Shown here: piece after piece, positions 36,700 through 48,710 of the stretch
Layout of the letters: every line of letters begins with the position of its first letter
Position numbering within the stretch: position 1 is the first letter of the stretch
NCBI GenBank assembly: GCA_015680685.1
Contig: MNCI01017578.1
Location: 1-64,000 of the forward strand
Direction of reading: 5' to 3'
DNA length: 64,000 nt
Origin: Gnetum montanum
Lineage: Eukaryota > Streptophyta > Gnetopsida > Gnetales > Gnetaceae
Made by a program: the position numbers and the translations under genes
Notes under the pieces: model-generated
What the model was told of the DNA's origin: nothing
The model's database searches: none
The model's input: only the letters and a program-made list of their open reading frames with translations

Positions 36700-37160
36700 A
36701 TCTGGCTCATGTGGGAGATATGGATGACTTTGCTAATTTGTATAAACATGATAGTGATTTTGGGTAGGTTTGGAAAAAGCCTCAAGGAACCATTGTTAAA
36801 TCGAATAGATCAATGTATAGGTTATGATATTCAAGATGAACTTTTATTTAAGAGTGGAAAGGTATGTATTTCTAATTATGATTTTAGGAAGAAAATTTTG
36901 ATTAAAGCATTATGGTTGTATGGCAAGTCACATTGGAAAGAATAAAGTATTGGAACTTATGGGTTAGTACTTTTTCTGGCCTAGAATGGTGTTTGCATTC
37001 TTTAAATTTGTGGAGTGTTTGACATGTTAGAAATTCAAAGCAGGTAGAGGCATGAATAGGCATTATATACCTTGGCCAATTCCAAAGGATCCAAGGAAAA
37101 GTGTGTCAGAGTAGGATTCCAAAGATCAAAAGTAAAAATGTTGTTATTTTTGTTGTGGTG
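36700..37160 (+). pseudogene. Integrase N-terminal part of element I
   Basis: Fragments such as QDELLFKSGKVCISN, then SHWKE and HYIPWPIPKDPRKS, are the lead-in and linker to the integrase catalytic core; the zinc-finger cysteines are poorly kept. The frame reaches VIFVVV at 37160, where element V is inserted. It continues at 62987. Confidence 0.7.
37156..37160 (+). repeat. Target-site duplication of element V (left copy)
   Basis: TGGTG at 37156-37160 and at 62987-62991 is an exact 5-bp duplication flanking the two LTRs. Deleting the element plus one copy restores the integrase frame of element I. Confidence 0.85.
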
Positions 37161-38022
37161 TGATGAGTGGTGACGTACCCCTACACTCAACCATACGAAT
37201 ACGAGTGCTTCATGCATAATTCGGTTGAACTCCATAGATGGACTAGTTGTGCTATCTAGACAGTTACTCGTAGATCATAGTTCACTGTCTTCCCACCTAG
37301 ACTAGTATTAGCTTTGTCACATATGGTTTAGTCCAGAGTGAGGTGTATGATGTGTTCCTACACTAATGCTACTCCTGGGTCTGATGGGAAATAATATTAA
37401 CTAAGCTAGGAGAGAGAGTGTGAGTGAGAGAGAATCTAAGCTAGCCTAAGTGTGATGAGTATCCATTCCTTAATCATCTATACACATCTTGGACCTTGTG
37501 CACGACTACCCCTAGAATTACCAAGTGCATGGCTTAAGTACGCTACTAGGTTACCAAGTAGTCACACTTAAATGCTCATGATTCAGTCGTACTCATTCCG
37601 TATTACTAGGAGATAAGGGTAGAGAGATATTAACTAAAAAAGTAATAAATGACAATAACAATTAAATCATTAAGCTAAGTAGATATTGCAATGATGAAGT
37701 AATCTCGATCTTTATTGCTGGTCATGTGCATGTCCAAGTACATCACACTCGAATAAGAAGGTTATATAATTACAATCATCACACTACAAGCATGCACTAG
37801 GAGAAAAGGGTTGAGAGAAAAAACTGACGTACTAAAAACTATTGAAAACTTAAACTTAAAAAAACTCCCTACTAAATCAGCCTACCTCTTATTTAGAGAT
37901 GAGGAGGCAGGCTATGATATCGCGTACACGATATCGCGTCTAGGCTGTGATATCACATACATGATATTGCGTATGGGATATCATGGGTGCGATATTGCAG
38001 CCAACAAATTCATGACTCATCA
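37161..38022 (-). repeat. Left (3') LTR of element V
   Basis: 862 bp, matching 62125-62986. The minus-strand TATA box has mutated (TATTTAGA on the plus strand near 37894). The array 37914-37998 is built from gatatcgcg and its inversions. Confidence 0.9.
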
Positions 38023-38046
38023 TACCCCCACGACTGAATGAAAACT
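38023..38046 (-). other. Polypurine tract of element V
   Basis: Next to the 3' LTR the minus strand reads CAGTCGTGGGGGTATG, a G-rich tract. The preceding AGTTTTCATTCA is shared with element IV. Confidence 0.6.
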
Positions 38047-38069
38047 CATCCTTGAGTTAAAGTGAGAGC

Positions 38070-39281
38070 TGAAACATCATGAAATTTCGAGACCTTGATG
38101 ATTCAGCAAAGTCTCAAAGTTTATGTAAAGGATTTCCACAAGTGGCACATTTCAAACAGTCTTCTTTCAGCTTAAGGCCTGTTACACTACACTAACGCAA
38201 CGTAGTGTAATAGACTCTAGAAAGACTGAACAGAAACAAGGGATGCATAGCGACAACACTTCAATTTTGCAGGTTCCCTGTGTTACGCTGAGTTACGCTA
38301 TGCAGCGTAATGTAGCATAACGCAGTGTAATGCAAGTAGATAATTGATTTAATTGTAACAATGGAGATAGAAAAATTCAGGCATTGGCGATTCTTATGCC
38401 ACGATACGCTCTCTAGCGTATTACAGCATAACCGCAGGATAGTTTGTTACCAAAGCTTCAACAAGGGTAAATTACGACACACTACGCTTCAAAGCGTAAC
38501 GCAGCATAGCTCCACAAGCTTCAACCATAAACGCACCAAGTCAATGGAATTTTGTAGGTTCAGGACACACATCATCTAAACCACATTTTTCTCCTAACCC
38601 TAACCTTATAAATACTTCAGTTGACAATGATCAAAGGGTTGGCAAATTTTCTCGGGGAGCAATCTTCTTTCGTTGGCAATTGTTGACAATTTTTGATGAA
38701 GAATGACGAGAGAACAAGAGAGGATTGGCAATCGAAAGAACATCGAAGGTGACCGACAAGAGCTTTTGATTAGAAACTTCTAGTTAGTAGACATTTTGCT
38801 TCGGTTCTAACTCCCTTATGCCCATATTGGCTAGAACAATGTAGATTGGCCTTTGCTTGTTTCATCTCTAAATAGCTTTCCTGTTCTTGGCATGTGCTTC
38901 GTCTAAACTGAAGTCTACCTGTAATCATTGTATTCAACATATTTTTTTTTAAGATAAATCCTAGATCTTGGGATTGCACATTCTCTAAATCCAATTTATT
39001 ACATCCTATCTACATAGATTTTGTAATTGCTTCGAATCCTTTACATTGTTCTCGTTACCTTCAAGATTACCGATATCATATCTCCTCATCGAAATCGTCA
39101 TCTTGTAATCCGGTTATTACAAAATTTACTAATTAAGTAAGTCCCTATCTGATCGACAAGACCATTCAGGGTACCTCGAATTTGTTTCCTCTAGCACGGC
39201 CCTCGCATGGATCCATGGTTGGAACTGTGTACACAGAACTTTGCTCGATATTTCCAACAACCAACATTTTTCGTTGCTACA
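38070..39281 (+). repeat. Left (5') LTR of element VI
   Basis: 1212 bp. U3 holds a dense array of ttacgct/agcgtaa inverted motifs (38186-38520). A TATAAATA box is at 38607-38614, preceded by cctaaccctaacc. Ends GCTACA before the primer-binding site. Confidence 0.9.
38607..38614 (+). promoter_or_regulatory. TATA box of element VI LTR
   Basis: TATAAATA about 540 bp into the LTR, just after the motif array. The right LTR has a mutated form near 54400 (ttataacta). Confidence 0.6.
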
Positions 39282-39287
39282 GTTTTT

Positions 39288-39305
39288 TGGCGCTAGAAGG
39301 AGGGC
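39288..39305 (+). other. Primer-binding site of element VI
   Basis: TGGCGCTAGAAGGAGGGC lies six bases downstream of the LTR end. The TGG start fits pairing with a tRNA CCA terminus; the tRNA species was not assigned. Confidence 0.6.
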
Positions 39306-39860
39306 CTGAACCTCCGATCCATATTTTACGAGCAATCCTATAAGCTGTCTGTACCCACTTTTAATCAACGTAAACATAATACCTCTGTGGTTGTTTACGA
39401 GATTATGTGATGCAGATCGGTTGCTTCGACAATTCCTTTGGAATCATGCAGGGTAGAAAGCCCAATTTTTTCCTTAGCTTGCCTTTGCCCTTGTGGCCTT
39501 TATCCTTATCATTATTACTCTTGAACTACATAGAGAATGTTTGCATCAACCACCGTTGTTGACACTGCTAACCTCAAGAACCCTTGGACTTTGCAAATTA
39601 CGCCTCCTGTGGTCGAGCCGCCAACTAGTCCAGTGTGACCACGCTGATCCCTCAAGCTCCAAAACAAGGAACCTGAGGGACACACTCAATGCAGGGAGCA
39701 TTACAATTTCCTCTGTACCAAACTTGCTGAAATTTTTCGCATGTATCCATAAGAACTCAAAGAGAAATGAGAATACAAGTTCATATACTACAATGGGAAG
39801 GAATTTATTCCTTCACCAAATTCCACTGTACCCCTGATAGACCAACAATAGTGGATCTTA
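39306..39860. other. Leader of element VI
   Basis: Stretch between primer-binding site and gag; a 114-codon open frame at 39493 has no recognisable content and is probably chance. Confidence 0.5.
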
Positions 39861-39867
39861 GATCAAA

Positions 39868-41815
39868 TGTTGATGGCTAGGGCATATATAGAACAATGAG
39901 AAGAGTTGTTCCGTGATGAAGAACTTCATGATGGACAAGAGGATCTTGATTCCCATTCCAAGGGAGGTAGTCACGCTGACTTTGTTATGGGCCCCCCCTC
40001 CACGGCATCCTGTGTAAACCTGCTATTCATGGTCACCATGCCATTGGCATTATTTAATGCTAACCAAGTCCTGCACTCACCCTAGCCACATTTTTTCTCT
40101 CTGAATACCCTCCCAAGTGGTGCCACTTCACAAATCATTCCTCAGCAGCCGCAATTAGCTAATCCCTCTCATTGTATACCTGTGCCTATGTCACCGTATG
40201 TACACGCAATACCTACTTCACAATTACATACAGCGCCTACATTTATCCCGACTCACATAACAGGACCCGCCACTATAGCGTGGTCGGTTACAAACACATT
40301 GTCCCTCGTTGCACATCCTACGAAGATGTCCCATCTCACTCATCATTAACACCAGGTCCCATATGCGCTAAACCCCATTACAGGGTCATTGTCTATGCCC
40401 CTGGCACGCAAACAACATATCCCATGGCGCAATTGACAGTGGTCACCCCATCCGTGCCACCTACCAGGTGGTGGATGCCACAAGTGGCACCGCCTACAAG
40501 GATAGTTCCGATAACATCGCACACCAGCCAAGCTGCCACCCCTATTTTGCCACTTAGCATAGCTCCTCTTGCCATTCCACAAATGACCTCTTCTTCTACG
40601 GGTCTGGATCAAGCCTTCCAGCTTATTCAGACCCTTACTGAGAAAGTTAAACACCTCAAGGCTACCGGTTCTGACATAATACAGGTCATGGATTTCCACC
40701 ATGACGATCCTATTAGTCTGTCAGTGCCTATTTTTTCATTACCTTCTGGGATGTCACTCCCCCATTTTACAAAATACAATGGGGAAGGCGAACCCAACAC
40801 CCATTTAGTCACTTTCAGGTTAGAGTTGTTGTTATTATAATAATGGTCACATACCATCATTCGTGTCTTTGCTATGTCCCTAATGGGTAAAGCTTTAGAC
40901 TAGTATCGAGCACTCCTACACTCTTCCATCTCAACTTTGGAAGAGCTGTTAACTCAGTTCATGACTTGTTTCAAGTACAACCTGAAACCAGAAGTGACGT
41001 TGGATCAACTCATGGAAGTCAAGTAAGACCCACTCAAGTCAGTTCAAAAGTTTATACAGTGGTGGAGCACCACCTTGAATGAAGTTCATGAACCCATCGC
41101 GGAGGCCCATCGATTGGCAATCTTCAAGGGGGCAGTTAATGACTTTATCAAGTCTAAGTTATATTACCTCGCTCCCTGTTCCCTCAGCCAAGCCTTTACT
41201 CAGACTAAGAGCATTCAAGACGCGGCAGAGGCTAGCAAGGACCCAGCGTATGTGGTCTACAAAAATTCCCATAGGAGGAGTAAGGATAAAGGCAAAGCTA
41301 CGACAACGACCGTAGCAACGGTAGCCAAAGGGACCAAAAAGAAAAATAGCAAGAAGAAAGTATCTATGGAGCCTACTGAGCTCACAACTAGCTCAAATAG
41401 CATCGATCAAGAAACTCCATTTGCCCCTAAAGTACCTCCACAGCCAAAGCCTAATTTTGAGCATAAAGACTGTTCAAAATACATGACTCTACCTATAAAG
41501 CCTTCAAAACTTCTGAAGCAATTGCTAGGAACTGGCCATATTCAACATAAGAAGGTATCCAAGGAGGGTCTAAAATGCCACAGATGGCATTGTAAGCTAC
41601 TCAAGAATCCCTCCTTGGCCCTACCAAACAAACCACCAGTCCCCAGAAACTTTAGGTTGGACCGTTTCTGTGACTATCACTAGCTATGTGGTCATGACAT
41701 GGATTATTTCTATGCATTAAAAGATGACATTCAATGCATGATCAATCAAGGTAAACTGGTCTTGGACAGCAGTAGCCTAGTCCATCCGGAGAATCAATCC
41801 ATGCATGTGTACTAA
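39868..41815 (+). pseudogene. gag of element VI
   Basis: It probably starts near 39868 (MLMARAYIEQ, then EELFRDEELHDGQE) and continues through a proline/threonine-rich stretch. The capsid domain follows: MSLPHFTKYNGEGEPNTHLV at about 40750, then ALLHSSISTLEELLTQFM, then EPIAEAHRLAIFKGAVNDF. A lysine-rich segment and a degenerate knuckle-like end follow (FRLDRFCDYH, GHDMDYFYALKDDIQ), characteristic of Tat gag (C-x2-H...H-D...C-x-A-L-K). Several stops and at least two frameshifts interrupt it. Confidence 0.75.
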
Positions 41816-42199
41816 TACCTGTTAAACACAAATAACATAGGTTACACTATCAATGTAGTGGATACGGAAGGTGACAACCAAGCATAGCCAAAACAACCCT
41901 TCATGCTACGAGTACCTCCTCCCCTGTCTCAGATGACAAGCCCGTCAACATTGATGGGAGTGGCTCAGCGACAACCTTTTGTCCTCTGTGTCCCATCTCC
42001 TACCGTCGTTCAGCAGCCCACTATCATTAAAGCCGCAACCTAGCCCGCGTCCACACCTAGGGCACCCTTTGTCCTCAAGGTACCAAAGTCGTCTATTTCT
42101 CCCCCTATGTACAGGAAACCCTCTAAGTCAATGCTCCAATCACAACCTAACAGGAAAGGAGAAGAGCATATGACAGCTGATACAACCAAGGATTGAATT

Positions 42200-42699
42200 A
42201 CATTAGGATTTCCCAAGCCTATGCCCCTTGCCTCGGTGCCCTTTTTCCCACCCTCAAAAAAAGACAACTCTACGCAAATGCAACCATCTCCTCCCAACCC
42301 GAGAAAATGCAACCCTCAACCAGAAACCGTTCCTCCCCAAGAGATTCGTCTCCTGGGACGAATGGAAGAAGAGAAGGGTGATAAACAACTAGATTGTGGA
42401 CGTGATCTCCTCGATGCTTTTACGCAAGTTAAGTAGGCTCTGAAACAAAAAAATACAATGTTGAGCCTCTACGACTTGATGATGATGTCACAAAAGCATC
42501 GTGAGGCCATGGTTCACATGTTAACATCCATACCTGTGGATGAGAGCCTACCAGCGGATGAAGAAGCAATCCACTCCATCATGCTTCCCCTTGCCACTGA
42601 ACAACCCCAGCCTTCCCTACTAGCTTTTCATGACGAATCCATTAAAGATGACCTAGAGAAGGGTCAAGTGATAATAGTGCCTATGTTCATCACCATCTA
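42200..42699 (+). pseudogene. gag-protease linker of element VI
   Basis: The frames carry DLLDAFTQVK, then LSLYDLMMMSQKHREAMVHM and ESLPADEEAIHSIM. This S-x-x-D/W-L-L...H-R-x-A block precedes protease in Ogre-type elements and supports the classification. Confidence 0.65.
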
Positions 42700-42713
42700 G
42701 GTTGGCCAATACT

Positions 42714-43069
42714 GAATCTGGAGAGTACACGTAGATGATGGGGCAACTGCCAATGTCATTCCATACCCTATAGTGGATAAACTGGGTTTGATCCACTAGA
42801 TCAGTCCCACGACAACGTCATGTTTAAGGTCATTCAATGGGACACAAGTGCAAGTCAAAGGAACAGTACGTATTAACCTCGTAGCATGCGACCAATTCCC
42901 CACAAACGTAGTTTTTATCGTCGTTGAGGAGATGCCTAGTTTCAACTTAATCTTGGGGAGGTCTTGGTTGGCTCAACTAAGGGCAATCTCATCACCCATC
43001 CATCAAGAGATCCATTTTCCCTACCCAGGATGGGAAGTGATCATCCATGGTGATAAGCTAATCCCTTAG
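42714..43069 (+). pseudogene. Retropepsin of element VI
   Basis: The frame reads VHVDDGATANVIPY (active-site loop with D-D-G-A where D-S/T-G-A is usual), then RSFNGTQVQVKGTVRINL, then PSFNLILGRSWLAQLRA, the terminal I-L-G-R block. One stop interrupts the start. It lies immediately upstream of the long PR-RT interval. Confidence 0.75.
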
Positions 43070-43382
43070 GCTGTTAATAACGTAGAAATGGAATGGGATT
43101 CAGAAATTAAAATCCTTGAAGATCAGTCTCCTTTCCCAATATTTGAAAAGGCCAAAACAGTGGCTGATGACAACCTGGTCTAGGCTGAACTACCTTTTCA
43201 AGAGGAAGATGGTGGCATAGAGGAACAGAGTAATAAACCTCCTCATCCTTATGCGTCGCCAAAACTAAAAACAATTAAGAAACAGCTATGGAGCTAGTGA
43301 ATGAACACATTGTTGTGACATGTTATATTAGTCCACATTGTTTATTGTTACGTAATTTACGCTCTTTCTTTTTACATTGTCC

Positions 43383-43705
43383 TTATAATGATTACGATAG
43401 CCTAGCCCAAAATGGCGTTAAACTAGTGGTGGCCCGCTACGGCCTAAAATTGGCAAATGTAATTTACCTTCCTTACACTTACGGTGGCTTGACCCGAAAT
43501 AGCCTTAAACTATTTACGGCCCACTACGGCCTAAAATTGGCAATTTTGTTTTTCCTTTTACACTTGTGATGGCTCGGCCCGAAATCACCTTAAACTATTT
43601 ACAGCCCACCACAGCCTAAAACTAGTAATTTTTTTTTTCCGTTTATGCTTATGACAGCCTAGCCCGAAATGGCCTTAAACTATTAATGACCCGCAGTGGC
43701 CTAAA
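43383..43705. repeat. Tandem repeat block A of element VI
   Basis: Four diverged units of about 80-90 bp. Each contains a half like gcccgaaatggccttaaact and a half like cactacggcctaaaattggc. The halves are themselves similar, so the ancestral unit was about 40-45 bp. Confidence 0.8.
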
Positions 43706-43844
43706 AAGTATAATCCTTCTAATGATACATTTCATTTCTTGAAAACTAAAATCTTTATATCACATAGATTATATCACTTAGATTGATGAACATTATCCTT
43801 TTACTCCACTCCATTGTAATAAAAGGTTGGCCAATATAGCCATG

Positions 43845-44095
43845 TCACATGTTGCCGCTGTTACCACTTCCACCTATGTCATCCAACTCCACCTCTTCCT
43901 TTTGAAGATCATCCTCATAAGGACCTTCTTCATGTAGTGTCTCTTCGTGAGGGCGGTCCTCTCTGTGAGGCTCTTCCTCATAGGAATTCTCACCGTGAGT
44001 TTGATCATCTTTGAGATTCTCCTCCTCATGAAGACCCTCTTCGTGAGGACCATCATCTCCATTACGCTCATGAAAATCCTCCTCATGCTGATCCT
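43845..44095 (-). pseudogene. Acidic repeat tail of the antisense gene
   Basis: The minus-strand frame ending at the stop 43845-43847 encodes repeats of roughly nine residues on the pattern P-H-E-E-x-L-H-E-E/P-Y-E-E-D, rich in H, E and D. It ends GGSGNSGNM. An in-frame stop lies near 44097. Confidence 0.55.
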
Positions 44096-47062
44096 ACGAT
44101 TTTACATGACACGCATGTTAGCATTGTCACCGAAACTATGCATAACAAGAATGCGATAGTCCTACAACTTGTCTATGATGGTCCTGCGTCAGCTGCGAAA
44201 GGAATTTGTTCCAAACCAACCCAGAGGTGTTGCATGATCTCATCCTCGGTAAGCTCAGACCAAATGCTATCTCCTAGATCAGTTCCAGCCTTAACCTTCC
44301 CCTTCTCCACAGGAGTCCATTGGGATGGTTCAGGAAAAGAGGAAGGGACAATGGTCTCCCCGCTAGGGAGGGTCGTTTCTCTCTCTGGGGAGGCACTTAC
44401 TATCAGAAGCACCGATGAGAACAAGGAATAGTTGAAGGAACTGCACTTCAATAGTAGAATCCTTGTAATGTTGGCGGTAGGTAGCACTTTCTTACTTATA
44501 CACATGCTTGTGGTCCTTTTATGCCTGCCCCCATGCTTGGACCCTCGTGCTGAAATCCTTTTAGTCTTGGTTCTTCTGAGCTAGGAGATTCATTTGCATT
44601 CATTTCTCAATGAGCTCACAGCTGGCTTGGATGTTGTTTCTCACAACCAGCCAATAATAGGCATAGTCAATTACAACTATCCACCAATTCTAATCATGGG
44701 TCTCTTGAGTTAGTAGAAATTCGTTTCGAGACTCCAGGTCCTCAACCCTACCAGTTAGGAACATCTTCTCCTTTTCTTCTTTCTACAACCTCTTCCAAAG
44801 GTCTTCGTTGACATTCTGACACTCCCATAAAGAGTGGGTCGAGTGTAATGCACATTTATGCATCTCATCATAAAGACTGTGTGGCACTTCAGTCAGCTCC
44901 GGTGAGGGTTCAAGGATGGTGTATAAATCAACGAGCTCTTTAGGATCCCATCTGAGGAAAGATCCTATAACATAAAAATAACAGTTAGACGCAATGAAAA
45001 TAATACAATGTAATAATGCCAAAAATCCCTGTGTTATAACACTCACGTACCAATCTCAGGATCGATTCGCTCTAGATGGCCAATCATATCATTCGTGATG
45101 CCTTCCATAAAAGCGAATTTATCAGGAGTCTCACCCCAAGGCTGACTTGGTGCCACTGACAAAGGCACGCCGTTGTTTTTGGAGGTGCCTACTAAGCGAA
45201 TGAAATGACTTAGACATAGTATGATAGATATAAAGGTAATAGCGTAAGATTTCCCTGTAAGAAAAAGTCAAACTCACTAGTGACAAACTACTTTCTTTTT
45301 TCCCGATTCATCCAAAAGAACCTCAATGCCCTCTACTTCCATCTCTTCTTCGGGCACAAGAACTTGTGTGCTGCCTACGTTACTAACAAGGGCCTCCTTT
45401 TCCAAAATTGGGGCCCCTTCTTCACGCCGTATGACTATTGCCCCTGTTTCAAGGGTCAACTCCTCTACATTTTTCCTTTTGTCTGCTAAAGCACAGTTAG
45501 CCGAAACAATTACAAACGCTACGCGATGCCACGATGTCTATACACAATGTAATATATATATATAAACTAATTACACATCTCTCTACTTACTAGCTGGGGG
45601 ATCATTCCTGTGAAATTTAATTTGCAGCCTCTTTCCCTCTGCATCAGTCAGACTAGGAGACTCCACGGTCAGACGATGTTTTTTCCCCTGGACTAATGAA
45701 CTCACTATTTCTTCTGCCAAGTGTTACCCCCTTGATACACTACCATTGTAAGAAGGAAGTGCCCCACCCACGCTATCCTAGCCCCACACGAGGCATCGCT
45801 AGATCCTTAGTCGTAAGTGAAAGTGAATCTCCAATGCCTTCAGGGGGATCTTGCGATTGGGTGGTGCTAAAAACCTGGGAAATCCATGGTTTGGAAATTT
45901 GGTTATGATCTTGCTACACCTAGATTCCATCCCTATGAACTACCAAGAATTCAGCAAAATGCCAAAAGTAGGCTATAAAGAAGATGAAATGCAGGTTGAA
46001 GCAAGACTTAAGCTTCTTGCGAAGCTTGACCATTTTAGCCTATAGGCCTTCAATGAAGTAGTTGGCCCAATTATACCGTGTTCCCTCCTCCATGACCTCC
46101 TGCATGATCCAAGCCTACTCTATGGTAAGGATTCTTCCCTGGGAGAGTAACTTGGCAAAGGCACGGGCTCAAAAGAGGAGATAAATGGTATGAGCCACCT
46201 CTAGTTGGATTTTATCAGCAAGGATTCCTTTCACTTCCTTTTTAATCCCTAGCCACTCCTCTATCTCCTTCTAGTGCTTAGAACTCCTCTTTGACTTTTC
46301 TTCTACTAGAGGGCCATTGGAAAGAACACAAAAAAAGACAACGAATAGTCAAGCATCAATATCAAAACTCACATGCACATTACGCACGCATATGTAAAGA
46401 TGTTTGGCTTCTTCGCTGAAGGAGTTAACTAGGGTTAACATTTCATCTGTGGTGACATCGGGGGTTATAGCTAAAAATAGCTCCATTAGTCCAGCTTCCC
46501 GGAGGTTATTGGTTATGACAGCTGGGGTCGCACTATAGCTGAGCCAATGTTGCGCTTCTTTTATGTCACCATAACGAAAGAAAAGGCTACTCACTTCACA
46601 CCCGGAAGCCATAACCATAACCTCCTGTGATTCCCTAACTGTGGACATAAAGTAATGGTTTAGATAATATAGCAAAATAAAACAATTTTATACATTGTTT
46701 CCATCCTGTAAGATTGTACAATCAACCACCATAGTGTGACTTACCGCATCCAAAGGGCAAAGGAAATGGTGGAATTTTCTCTTGCATGTCTGCGATGGTA
46801 AAACGACGGTCCAAAGTCCACTCCTTATCCAACCATCCGAGTCTTTCACACTTGGTGAAAAATTTGACATACCAAGTAGGGTAATGTGGGATTTCGAATT
46901 CTAGTTGTCCCATAACACCAGTATGTACATTGCTAATAGAAGTGAACTCCTTTATGGCCATTTCGGCCACAGACAACGTATCTGTATCACCCTGGAGACC
47001 ATCCTCATTGATAAAAAACATACACCACAGAATGTAGAAAATTGTTTATACTTGACACAAAT

Positions 47063-47548
47063 TCAGACAATGGTTAGCATATCATAATGTTGTGGAAACA
47101 TTAGCACGCCTGCATAATACACAATGCTAGGTGGATTTTGGAAGTAGGTCATAAGATGACGAGCCACGAACAGAGTGTTGTAGGCGTGATAACAATTAAA
47201 CCTGGGCATCTCCCAAATCCAAGACAAACACCTCAAACCCTTGGCGCTCTATTCGCAGTCTAGCACCCTCACGGTTTTGATTGAGTCATTCACCAGAAAT
47301 GTCAAGATGCTCTATGTTGATCCAACCAGTAGCGTCTCCAGAATGGCTGCAGCTATCTTGGCTGGTAGATGCGACCAAATAATTAAGCTGAAATTACGCA
47401 ACAAAAACTGCAAAAACTCCCGTGCACCTCTTCGGAACCAAATCGCCTCCTCCTTTACACGAGCATGAGGAGGAGGAACATTGGCCACAAGGACATGTAA
47501 AAAGCACAGAATGTCCACAATGTCCAAGAAAATCAGGATGGGCTTTAG
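47063..47548 (-). pseudogene. FCP1/HAD phosphatase-like segment in the antisense gene
   Basis: The first block reads KPILIFLDIVDIL, corresponding to HAD motif I. Then FRRGAREFLQFLLRNFSLII and WSHLPAKIAAAILE correspond to the R-P-G-x-x-F-L...W-S/T region of CTD-phosphatase-like proteins. After a frameshift (47215-47063) NTLFVARHLMTYFQNPPSIV resembles the N-T-L-L-I-D-D...N-P-x region. The D-x-D-x-T catalytic motif is not intact (D-I-V-D), nor is the later D-D. It may be a captured host gene fragment; assignment is by motif reading only. Confidence 0.5.
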
Positions 47549-48469
47549 TGTAATCCTTTACAATGAAACACAGAACCACTAGGAACAACAATGTAGACAT
47601 ACTAACGATGTAAGAGCCAAAACATTCAAAAAAGACTCATAAAAAATCCATTACACAACACTAGGGTTTCCATTACCTTGACTCTCAGAAAATCGCAGGT
47701 TACGTTGTAAATGCATTACCAAAACCGCCCAAACCCTTGTGACGGTGCAAGGTCTGTCCCTGACAATGACGATAAAAGTAACATCACATATTGTCCCAGC
47801 GTAACATGCAACCATTATGGGCAAGACAATGAAATCCTGTTTATACTACATAAGGGTATAATACCTAGACCCCTCTAGTTATGCATTGCGTTCGCACAGT
47901 ATTGCCCAAGATCACCCAAACCCTTGTGACTACGCAAGGTCTTTCTCTAACAACAATGATAGGGGTAATATCACAAACTACAATAGCTTAGCTCACGCAA
48001 GTAGGTATCAACGCCCAACATAATACACATCTTTGAAATAGGTACAATTGAGACGCCATAACAACGAAAATAACAATCATGCAGGAGGGTAAAAGGTGAC
48101 TACCGGGCAAGTGGAGTAGCCTCCCAAGTTTCAACCCTGGCCTTTGAAACCTACTACAAAATCTCCTACACTTCATCAATCTTTGCCAATTTTGCATGTT
48201 TTCCTTTGGTCTTCAATGCCATGGTTACGATTGAACAACCTTTGCAAAACTGTCTACTTACGCCTTCCTTCCGCTCTCCTTCTACTATAGCCTAATTCAA
48301 ATTTGCAATGTTTACAGTATTCTTTGAGGACGAACCATCGACTGATAAATGTAATGGTTGAAACTAATTTTTTTTCATGTCTGATCAATGTGGAACCTTC
48401 CCGAAACGTAGGTATGTCAGTGCAACATAAAGCATGAAGATCGCAACATTAATCTTGTAGATATCGTAT

Positions 48470-48710
48470 GGATTACGATTCGAAAAGACCCTAAACTAAT
48501 GCATAGCTTATCGTCTCATAATCTAGTCGCATTAACTATGGTCTGCACAAAATTCTAAATTAGTTGTTTCAACATGCTAGACGTGCCACATTACGCCTTT
48601 CATCATAGTTCACAGAAGTCTTATGCTAACATCTAGGAAACCATGCTTGCTGCTTTCTTACAAACTGTGCATATCATGACGGTCCGCTAAGACCTTAAAC
48701 TAGTAGCCTC
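48470..48710. repeat. Repeat block B of element VI
   Basis: Diverged units containing cggtccgctaagacctt and aaactagtag, and ggtctgcacaaaattctaa, share the core of blocks A and C. It sits at the 3' end of the PR-RT interval. Confidence 0.55.

Larger units (their letters stand above)
43845..48221 (-). pseudogene. Antisense multi-exon gene carried by element VI
   Basis: Minus-strand coding-like segments run from ATGGCATTGAAGACCAAAGG at 48221 to a stop at 43845. In order: an N-terminal exon (48221-48105), an FCP1/HAD-like segment (47548-47063), segments 47021-46722 and 46675-46349, a segment at 46200-45990 (AFAKLLSQGRILTIE, RYNWANYFIEGL), short segments at 45459, 45046 and 44505, and an acidic tail. 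Intron-like AT-rich gaps separate them. The 46.7-46.0 kb part resembles the plant-transposon-associated domain known from extra genes of Tat-type elements (unverified). Antisense extra ORFs are known in this lineage. Stops occur in most exons. Confidence 0.55.

Noticed and set aside
39493-39837. Possible ORF1 before gag, as in some Ogre elements
   Set aside because: No recognisable motif and no sign of conservation; it cannot be supported from this copy alone.
40346-40702. 118-codon minus-strand open frame
   Set aside because: It lies opposite the gag of element VI, whose plus-strand reading is recognisable; it is a shadow.
43288-43569. 93-codon plus-strand frame after the protease
   Set aside because: It runs through tandem repeat block A and has no domain content.
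43383-43705. CRISPR-like array
   Set aside because: Units are diverged direct repeats without regular spacers, inside a plant retroelement.
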